From: Epiperipatus broadwayi
Lineage: Eukaryota > Onychophora > Udeonychophora > Euonychophora > Peripatidae
Direction: 5' to 3'
DNA length: 64,000 nt
Assembly: GCA_028023455.1 (NCBI GenBank)
Contig: JAQFVV010000021.1
Span: 4,740,853-4,804,852, forward strand
The stretch's first letter is position 1; each line of letters opens with the position of its first letter. Shown here piece by piece: positions 56,463 through 64,000 of the stretch. Below the pieces are notes generated by a model. The model ran no database searches and was not told where the DNA came from. It was given only the letters and a program-made list of their open reading frames with translations. The position numbers were made by a program, and so were the translations under genes.

Positions 56463-58005
56463 CTTATATCATCAACCGTTATCAATCCACTGTAGGATGA
56501 AAGTCTCTCTACGTTCAATCCATCTCCTGTCTTTAGCTTCTCTTCTCCACATCACCCCTGCACACTTTCTTATTTCATCCATCCATCTCACATGTGGTCT
56601 CTTTCTGGGTCTTTTACAATCTCTTGGAATATCTAGTTTAAGATTTCAACTGTCCATCTGTCATCATCTCTTCTAGAAATATGTCCAGCCCAGCTCCACT
56701 TCAGTCTTAATTTTTTCAATGAGGTCAGTAACACCTGTTTGTTCTTTTACCCATATATTGCATTTTTGATCTCTTCTTGTTACTCCAACGTGCATATCTC
56801 CATACTTCTTTGAGTGGTCTGAAGCCTCTGTATTGCTCTTCTATTAAGTGTCCAAGTCTCAGATCCATAAGTAAGAACTGGTAAAATACATTTATTAAAA
56901 ACCTTCCTTTTCAAACACATAGGCATATTTCCTTTTAATATCAAGTTATTTCTGCCAAAAGCACTCCAACCAAGTTTAATTCTATGATTAATTTCATCCA
57001 TTATATATCTGTCTGTATTAATAATCTGACCAAGATATTTGTAGATGTTAACTTCTTCTAACTCATCATAATCAATATTTATTTTCATATTTTGAGAAAA
57101 TCCATTAAACATTACTTTAGTCTTTTTAGCATTTATCTTTAGTGCTACTTTCATCTGATAACTCCTGCAATATTTCCTGAAGCTCTGAAGCATTATTTGC
57201 AAAAACAACTACATTATCTGCAAAATCTAAATGACTTAATAATCTCCATTTACTTTCACTCCTTTAGCTTCCCATTTTAATCCATAAAATACTTCTTGCA
57301 GCACTGCTGTAAAAAGTTTTGGAGATATGGAGTCACCCTGCCTTACACCCTTCTCAATGTTGACTTTCCCAGTATTATTATGTAATCTAATTGTTGCTAT
57401 TGCATTTTTATAAATATTTTTAAAAATATGACAATATCCTGGATCTATACCTTGATGATCCAATTCTTTAATCGCTGAAGAAATGTTTATAGAATCAAAT
57501 GCCTTTTCATAATCTACAAATCCAAAGCATAATGGCAACTCATTTTCATTTGCCCTTTCTATAATTTCTCTCAATACCTGGATATGATCTACTGTACTAA
57601 AACCACTTTTAAATCTAGCTTGTTCTCTTGGTTGGTGGAAATCCAATGTTCTCTGTAGACGACATGTAATTATCTTGGTAATTTTTTTATATAAAACTGA
57701 TAAAAGGTTGATAGGTCTGTAATTTCTAATATCTTCTTTATCACCTTTTTAAAATATTAATATTAATACTACATTCTTTCAATTATTTGGTACATCTTTA
57801 TCATTTAGACATTTGGTATATAACTTTGCTAACATTTTTTCTATTTCTTCACCTGCTTCTTTTAATATATCAATTATAATTCCATCATTACCTGGAGCCT
57901 TTCCTTTCTTCATAAATTTAATTGCATGTCTCACTTCTTTATTCAAAATTCTGGGCAATTCGGAAGATATAATAGATATAGGAGGTACTTGTTCTTTATT
58001 GCTAT
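56463..58005 (-). pseudogene. RTE-clade LINE reverse transcriptase, non-inverted 3' part
   Basis: Going down the minus strand: KFMKKGKAPGNDGI and LLSVLYKKITKIITC-like blocks; then FSTVDHIQVLREIIERANEN (57600) and CFGFVDYEKAFDSI; GVRQGDSISPKLF; the catalytic box LDFADNVVVFANNA; and KYLGQIINTDR with LPVLTYGSETWTLNRR. In the active box the second aspartate is asparagine (FADN) and a frameshift falls beside it, so it is dead. The 3' end, near 56463, is AGTGGATTGATAACGGTTGA. Several frameshifts separate the longer frames 57236-57646 and 56780-57208. Confidence 0.9.
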
Positions 58006-58011
58006 ATATAT

Positions 58012-58850
58012 AAACAAATGAAAGATGAAAATGCTGTAGGTAATTTTGGTTATGGTAATAGAAATGAGAGAAGATATAGACTTGTGGAGTTTCCAGAAAA
58101 ATAAAAACTTTATATTATTAATTCTTTTTTTTTTGAGAAAAATGTTAAAAGGAAATGGACATGGAATTATCCAAATGAAGGTACAGCAGAATTGGATTAT
58201 ATTTTGACTAATAGAAAATACATATTTCAAGATTATAATGTTCTTAATAAATTTAACACAGAAAGTGATCATCAATTAGTAAGATGTATGATACATGCTA
58301 ATGCAAAACTAGAGACTCAAAAATTATTAAGAAAAACAATATTTACCATTGATATTCCTAGTCTTCAAAACAATTCTAATGAATTTAAATTATAACTTAC
58401 CAATTGGTTTCAAGTATTAGTAGATTTTGAACATGATTCAGATTTGAATGAAATTAATATGAAAATAACTGATACACTTTTAAAAACTGCAACAAAGGCA
58501 GCTGGTAGAAAAAAGCAACAATTGACCAATAAAATTTCTACTGAGACTAGAGAATTTATGAAGAAAAGAAGGAATATGAAGATGTACAAAAATGATGCAT
58601 TAAAAAGGATTGCATATCCCAAATTTTGTAAAATGGTGTGAAAAAGAGTTGAAAATGATATAAGAGAGTATAACTTTGAACTAGAAAGGAAAGCTGTAGA
58701 AGAGAATAAAAGTCTTAAGAGTGTAAAACAATATTTTGGTATTGGTAGGAACTTTATATCTGCAATAAGAAAAAAAGATAGAATTATTATTAAAAAGAGA
58801 GATGACATCATGAAATGGGTAGAAGACATATATATATATAAATAAATGGA
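58012..58850 (+). pseudogene. RTE endonuclease/linker segment, inverted relative to its RT
   Basis: The plus strand encodes the C-terminal half of an AP-like endonuclease: NAVGNFGYGNRNERRYRLVE, KWTWNYPNEGTAELDYILTN and NKFNTESDHQLVRCMI, with the SDH motif that closes the active site. A Lys-rich linker follows, ending DDIMKWVEDIY at ~58832. In an intact RTE this linker leads directly into the RT segment that here lies on the opposite strand from 58005. So this is the 5' part of the same copy, inverted. Confidence 0.88.
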
Positions 58851-58854
58851 AAAT

Positions 58855-59115
58855 TAAACAAAATAGTATTATAAACTTGTATAATATATGTATTATTTAT
58901 TCTATATATTGTTATAATATATAGCCAATTCTTTGAAGTTATAATCTCTATATGAAGGTTTTATTTTATTTTTGTTATTTTACTTCCATTATAGAACACT
59001 AGATGGTGTTTTTTCTGCTATAATTTGTTAACATTAAATTGGCAGATTAACATTTGAAAAGTGCATGAAACCATGTGCTGAAAAAGGCTTTTTATGTGTA
59101 ATTATTAGTAATATA
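58855..59115 (+). repeat. Family C element, single arm
   Basis: CCAATTCTTTGAAGTTATAA, AGAACACTAGATGGTGTTTT and ACCATGTGCTGAAAAAGGCT match the right arm at 26140-26345. Confidence 0.8.
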
Positions 59116-59845
59116 TATTATAGTTAACTCTTTTTTGACTATATACACTGATAATTTTAATTATAAATTATATATCATATTTAATTATACTATAGCGAGG
59201 GTGAATTATAAATGAACTATAAATGTTAAAGTGCTATTATGAATTAATCTTTATTCTAACCACCACCAATAAATTAATGTTTATTTTAATAAATTTGTTA
59301 TTATTATTAACCTATGTATTTTGATTCTATTACTACATGAACCATTATACAGATATTTTATCTTATCCTATAGTATATTCCAGGTGATATCCCACTATCC
59401 AGTAAAACATTATTTAATAAACTGTATCACCTTTGCCAAGCAAGAGTATTTATTATGGATTCTTTTACAAATTTTATGAGTTTATTGTACATATAGATGT
59501 AAACTATTATAGAGTCATATATGATCAACTCATTTATTTATTAATTATATTTTAAATTGCCTGAGTACAACATTTACTCAGCATATTTAGATTGTCACAA
59601 TATATAATACATAAATGGAGAAAACCACTTGGTTCACAATTATATTTATTATAGGTAGTTTTCCAAATATGTAATGCATTTAGCTTGCAGGCCAACTAGC
59701 ATTGCTCAGTTATAATATTTTCAGTACATTTGGGATTACTAATCTGGGGGCATTTACTGATAGTCAGTTCCATTTATGATGTTAGTTGTCAAGCGTGATG
59801 AGCAGTTTATTATTTTATATTGTCATTTATAAATTTTGGCTTGTC
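59116..59845. other. No recognised gene
   Basis: AT-rich sequence without supported features. Confidence 0.45.
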
Positions 59846-59866
59846 AAAAGGACATATTCTATTCTA

Positions 59867-59975
59867 ATCAAGCGTTTTTAGCCGAGAGGTCAGCGCAGCC
59901 ACCTTGCAAGCAAGCAGTTGGTTGCAGACAGTTGTTGCAGGTTCACCTCCCGGCCAATGCTATGACATATGGAAA
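59867..59975 (+). mobile_element. tRNA-derived SINE, family 1
   Basis: TCAAGCGTTTTTAGCCGAGA (A-box region), GCAGGTTCACCTCCC (B box), end ATGACATATGG. Near-perfect ~20 bp TSD: AAAAGGACATATTCTATTC before and AAAAGGACATGTTCTATT after. The anticodon region carries a ~17 bp expansion (CAGTTGGTTGCAGACAG). Confidence 0.85.
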
Positions 59976-60945
59976 AAAAGGACATGTTCTATTTATGAGA
60001 TAGTATCTGAATCTACAGAAATATTGCTAGCCATGAGACAATGTTGCTTCAATATCATATAATTGTTCTTATATATCTTAGTGATTAGATTTGTTCACAT
60101 TTAGCTGCTCAACAAGGGCTTGAGTATTTATCCACGACCCAAGAGAGATTTAAAGTTATATAATAATAGATAGAATCAAAATATTTGATCAATAATCCAC
60201 AACTGATATAAGCTATTTTTGTGTATACTAGTGTTAGATTAAACAGAGTTATGACTCAATAGATAATAATTTTTGAATTTGTAGTTGGGCTTTGCTAAGG
60301 GTTTAAATTTAGAATGGGTTGTCGAATTGTTTTCTGAAAAATAGATGTAAGAATATACGAGTTGACAAATAGCAATGTTGTAAACTGCTTTATAAATAAA
60401 ATGTTTTGTAGATGCCAAAAATTGGTGTGTAAAGGCAAAATACCAGATGATGATGCCTGGACTTATAATATAGTAATAAGTATTTATGTTTATGACTTTA
60501 AAAGCACAAGATGTATTATATGTTAGTAAAATGTCAAAGGAATGTGGCCTCATTACTAATAAATATTATTAAGTTCTCATGAAGCAACTGTAAAATAAGT
60601 AGTGAAAAGTATTTGAAGCTAGCTCATTTTATTGAAGGTATTGTACCTTAATTATATTAGAAAATAAATGGAAAACAATAATGCTCACTATTTGAATTTG
60701 TTGATGATAGCATAACGCAAAGTCTTTTGAGAATAGTCGTGAGATTTATGCTATGTTGTACACAATATAAGTTGAATTTAAATAAATAACTTTATACACA
60801 TTACTTTGGGATAATAATATTGTGAATCAATCTGTATTGAGAGGTGATGCTATTGTGGTATTTTATATTAAAAGAGTATATTACATGAGTTGAAATGTGT
60901 GTGAGTAGGGATTTAATTTGTAGGGGTCAGCATATAAAGCATAGA
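59976..60945. other. No recognised gene
   Basis: A minus-strand frame at 60239-60553 (104 codons) shows no motif and is probably chance. Confidence 0.4.
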
Positions 60946-60969
60946 TAAAAAAATTCATTTCATTTAGTC

Positions 60970-61735
60970 AGAGATATTGAGTTGAGAAAGTGCAGTCATG
61001 TTCCTTCTTTCCAAAAATAAAGTAATAAATACAAATCAGAAATAAATTATAGAAAACAAGAAAGGTGTATGTTCAAACAGGGGAGAGAAGTTAATGAGAT
61101 CTCCATCACATCAAAAACTACTCAATATGAATGTATAATAGCAATGTTGCAAGGCTTAATAAGTTTGGTGAAATGTGTGATAAGAATCAAGAAATACTTG
61201 AGAATTGAAACAAGAAATGAAACAAAATCAAGAAAAATGTGAACAAAGTCAGGAAAAATTATCAAGAGATTTAATGAATAAGATTGATGAAAATCAAAAA
61301 AAAAAAATGTGACAAGAATCAAGAAATACTTAGACAAGAATTGAAACAAAGCCAGGAAATGTTAATCATGAAGGACAATATGAGTTAAAGACTAAGTTGA
61401 AACAAAAAATCAAGCATATGCATACAGAATTTGTCTATGAAATAAGAATGGGACCTAAGCAAATAAATGAGTTGAAGTTAGGTCCAATGAATCAGGGATT
61501 GAGATGGAAAAAAGTCAAATACAAATAGGAATCAATCAGATAGAAGAGCATCAATGTGAATCAGGAGATAATTTAGAATGCCAAAATAAGTATAAAGCTT
61601 TAGAAACTGAATTAAACGAGTGTCAACAAATTAATAATAAATAAACTAAAATTGAAAAGTTACAGGATAGACATGAACAAGAAGGCCAAAGTTTAGAAAT
61701 CAGAGTAGACATGATCATTCATATTACGATATTAA
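60970..61735 (+). pseudogene. Decayed coiled-coil protein gene, possibly gag
   Basis: With frameshifts allowed, the plus strand encodes repeated heptad-rich stretches: EMKQNQEKCEQSQEKLSRDL, KCDKNQEILRQELKQSQEML, MQIGINQIEEHQCESGDN and KALETELNECQQINN. IGINQ-like wording and the overall style recall residues 25-175 of the Gag at 21933. Frameshifts and stops disrupt it. It could be the N-terminal half of a gag from a related element; a host coiled-coil gene is the alternative. Confidence 0.45.
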
Positions 61736-61821
61736 TTTAGTTGTAATGTGGTCTAAAGTAAACAATTAAGTTCTTTGAAAGGGAATTCCATCACAAACTT
61801 AAATAGTGATGACAGATATAA

Positions 61822-62088
61822 AATTTTATCTTCAGAAAGAAAATCTTTGAGGTACGTAGGCATGAATATGGGTACCCTGACTGTGAATATGAGAATTTTC
61901 CTCTATCACAAAATAAGATCAATATGTGTAGGACTTATGATGTTAGTGATTTAGAAAATATAGTTTATTGTAAGACCATGATGAAATGCATAAATCATTA
62001 TGAAAATAGTAGTAAATATTTCGTTTATAGTGATTATTATATTCATGATTTTATTTGGTACAGCAATTCCATATTCTTTAGAAATGAA
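61822..62088 (+). pseudogene. Cys-rich reading frame, part 1, interrupted by retroposon
   Basis: Stop-free from 61822 and continuing, in the same frame, after the insertion at 63763-63921. Part 1 (89 codons) includes HEYGYPDCEYENFPLSQNK, MCRTYDVSDLENIVYCK and ends SNSIFFRNE, whose last five codons are the target-site duplication. An ATG occurs at 61924. Cysteines are frequent. I do not recognise the family. The frame may be an exon or part of a retroelement that also contained the coiled coil upstream. Confidence 0.5.
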
Positions 62089-62199
62089 ACAAAAACAACA
62101 CTCTCCATATAGTAGTGCCATCTTGTGCTAACAAGAGCAATCAATGGATGCCAGAAGGCTTGTGCATAAAATCCCTATCTAATGCCTACTCATCCAATA

Positions 62200-62241
62200 T
62201 CCCCAGACTAGTTTCTGGCTTGTGGCCTTCATCAGTGAGGA
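62200..62241 (-). ncRNA. Hammerhead-like module, unit 1
   Basis: Minus strand: stem I TCCTCA/TGGGGA, core CTGATGA, stem II GGC/GCC around loop CACAA, GAAA, one C-G stem III pair with loop TA, cleavage after GTC. The pair adjoining the core is A opposite A instead of the usual G-C. Confidence 0.65.
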
Positions 62242-62666
62242 GCCTTGGATCTGAGGGCACTGCACCTAGATCTTAGGATCTAATGCAACCCTCCAGCACC
62301 CACCTTTTACCTCTATTTAACTACAAAACTATGAGAATGAAATTGAAAACACTATTAATATTTTCAATCCAAGCTCAATAGCTTATATAGTCATATGGGT
62401 CTGAACTCAATTCAGCACCCATACATTTTGGTGTCTTTGGCTCTTTAACAACCATAGCCACCATTATCCTATTAGGCAGGATTGGTGTTAAACCACTAAA
62501 CATCACATGATCACTATCTCATACTAGCACAATAATTGTTATTAAACAATTCAAAACAAAAACAACACTCTCCTTATAGTAGTGCCATCTTGTGCTAACA
62601 AGAGCAATCAATGGATGCCAGAAGGCTTGTGCATAAAATCCCTATCTAATGCCTACTCATCCAATA

Positions 62667-62708
62667 TCCCCAGACTAGTTTCTGGCTTGTGGCCTTCATC
62701 AGTGAGGA
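62667..62708 (-). ncRNA. Hammerhead-like module, unit 2
   Basis: Identical to the unit 1 module and exactly 467 bp away. Confidence 0.65.
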
Positions 62709-63122
62709 GCCTTGGATCTGAGAGCACTGCACCTAGATCTTAGGATCTAATGCAACCCTCCAGCACCCACCTTTTACCTCTATTTAACTACAAAACTATG
62801 AGAATGAAATTGAAAACACTATTAATATTTTCAATCCAAGCTCAATAGCTTATATAGTCATATGGGTCTGAACTCAATTCAGCACCCATACATTTTGGTG
62901 TCTTTGGCTCTTTAACAACCATAGCCACCACTATCCTATTAGGCAGGATTGGTGTTAAACCACTAAACATCACATGATCACTATCTCATACTACACAATA
63001 ATTGTTATTAAACAATTCAAAACAAAACAACACTCTCCATATGTAGTGCCATCTGCTAACAAGACAATCAATGGATGCCAGAGGCTTGTGCATAAAACCC
63101 TATCTTGCCTACTCATCCAATA

Positions 63123-63164
63123 TCCCCAGACTAGTTTCTGGCTTGTGGCCTTCATCAGTGAGGA
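63123..63164 (-). ncRNA. Hammerhead-like module, unit 3
   Basis: Identical module, 456 bp from unit 2 because eight small deletions (11 bp in total) fall just outside it. Confidence 0.65.
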
Positions 63165-63531
63165 GCCTTGGATCTGAGAGCACTGCACCTAGATCTTAGG
63201 ATCTAATGCAACCCTCCAGCACCCACCTTTTACCTCTATTTAACTACAAAACTATGAGAATGAAATTGAAAACACTATTAATATTTTCAATCCAAGCTCA
63301 ATAGCTTATATAGTCATGTGGTTGTTAAAGAGCCAAAGACACCAAAATGTATGGGTGCTGAATTGAGTTCAGACCCATATGACTATATAAGATATTGAGC
63401 TTGGATTGAAAATATTAATAGTGTTTTCAATTTCATTCTCATAGTTTTGTAGTTAAATAGAGGTAAAAGGTGGGTGCTGGAGGGTTGCATTAGATCCTAA
63501 GATCTAGGTGCAGTGCTCTCAGATCCAAGGC

Positions 63532-63573
63532 TCCTCACTGATGAAGGCCACAAGCCAGAAACTAGTCTGGGGA
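63532..63573 (+). ncRNA. Hammerhead-like module, sense unit
   Basis: Sense copy: TCCTCA (63532-63537), CTGATGA (63538-63544), stem II 63546-63556, GAAAC (63558-63562), GTC (63565-63567), TGGGGA (63568-63573). Six base pairs in stem I including one G-U. The non-canonical A·A next to the core could lower activity. Confidence 0.65.
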
Positions 63574-63762
63574 TATTGGATGAGTAGGCATTAGATAGGG
63601 ATTTTATGCACAAGCCTTCTGGCATCCATTGATTGCTCTTGTTAGCACAAGATGGCACTACTATATGGAGAGTGTTGTTTTTGTTTTGAATTGTTTAATA
63701 ACAATTATTGTGCTAGTATGAGATAGTGATCATGTGATGTTTAGTGGTTCTTTAGAAATGAA

Positions 63763-63921
63763 GGGATTACTCTTGTCAATCAGATGCCATGCAACTTATA
63801 TATCATGAATTTTTTTTACAAGTATCCAGTTAGGATGAAATGTAAGGATACCAATAAATATAATTATTGTAGGATATTTGTCTCATTAATTTTAATATAT
63901 TTGGGTATACATAAATTTTAG
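63763..63921 (+). pseudogene. Cys-rich reading frame, part 2, beyond the insertion
   Basis: Resumes exactly in frame after the right TSD copy: GITLVNQMPCNLYIMNFFYK, then VRMKCKDTNKYNYCR, then a hydrophobic IFVSLILIYLGI and a stop at 63919. The two parts total 141 codons without a stop, unusual by chance at this AT content. Seven cysteines in all suggest a secreted or extracellular fold, but no domain is identified. Confidence 0.5.
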
Positions 63922-64000
63922 AAGTAAGACACATGCTTGTACATAAGCATTAATTTCATTATTGTGATGGTATAGTTTTTATTAGCCATTTATTTTGTAA

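Larger units (their letters stand above)
62089..63747 (+). mobile_element. Retrozyme-like tandem/foldback insertion
   Basis: A 1,659 bp insert bounded by a perfect 15 bp TSD, TTCTTTAGAAATGAA, at 62074-62088 and 63748-63762. Left portion (62089-63320): about 2.6 antisense units head-to-tail, period 467 bp. Right portion (63321-63747): one sense unit ending at the family 3' terminus GATGTTTAGTGG. Each unit contains a hammerhead-like module (four copies annotated). Units 1 and 2 differ at only about three positions, so the insert is young. Non-coding. Tandem units plus self-cleaving RNA motifs are the hallmark of retrozymes, which replicate through circular RNA; this assignment is inference. Confidence 0.85.

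Noticed and set aside
58410-58829. 139-codon minus-strand frame rich in Phe/Leu
   Set aside because: Antisense to the Lys-rich RTE linker; hydrophobicity is a by-product of the opposite strand.
62089-63747. DNA-transposon foldback (MULE- or FB-like) explanation
   Set aside because: TSDs vary (12-15 bp), only one end is fixed, and the inverted part is tandem and variably truncated; these points favour retrotransposition.

Overview
This window looks like AT-rich, repeat-dominated animal (probably invertebrate) nuclear DNA. The evidence is the mix of degenerate RTE-type, L1/Tx1-type and zinc-finger LINEs, a Penelope-like element, short tRNA-derived SINEs, a hAT-type MITE and an LTR retrotransposon. 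I recognise no intact host gene, no tRNA or rRNA gene and no CRISPR array. The lineage cannot be fixed from the sequence alone. All alignments, repeat boundaries and difference counts were made by eye.

Layout. 1-14 kb: a ~178 bp tandem repeat, a 5'-truncated L1/Tx1-like insertion with a 14 bp target-site duplication (TSD), a 102 bp tRNA-SINE, a long featureless AT-rich stretch (5.4-9.7 kb), and serial fragments of one zinc-finger LINE family (9.7-13.9 kb). 14-19.5 kb: a large inverted repeat, nested foldback retroposons and an intact 408 bp hAT-like MITE with a perfect 8 bp TSD. 19.7-25.9 kb: a complete LTR element with 1.66 kb LTRs about 1% diverged. Its only protein is a 456-residue Gag; there is no pol. 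It sits inside an older palindromic element. 26-54 kb: SINEs, hairpin elements, LINE fragments and a decayed Penelope-like element with an inverted partial copy. 56.5-58.9 kb: an RTE copy with a classic 5' inversion. 60.9-63.9 kb: a coiled-coil (gag-like) relic and a 141-codon reading frame split by a young 1.66 kb foldback/tandem element.

The most interesting system is a family of dispersed retroposons (17.3, 31.9, 35.3, 41.2, 45.0, 53.3 and 62.1 kb) whose ~467 bp unit carries a hammerhead-ribozyme-like module. At 62.1-63.7 kb several units are joined head-to-tail and then inverted against a final sense copy, and the block is bounded by a 15 bp TSD. Three other insertions have 12-14 bp TSDs. 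The better-preserved insertions share one architecture: an inverted 5' part followed by a sense copy reaching one fixed 3' end. This fits reverse transcription of a multimeric or circular RNA with twin-primed integration, which is how retrozymes are thought to spread. A second repeat family at 28.85-29.13 kb contains a fully canonical hammerhead. Two copies of the first family appear fused to the 3' tail of the local zinc-finger LINE, which suggests a source of reverse transcriptase.
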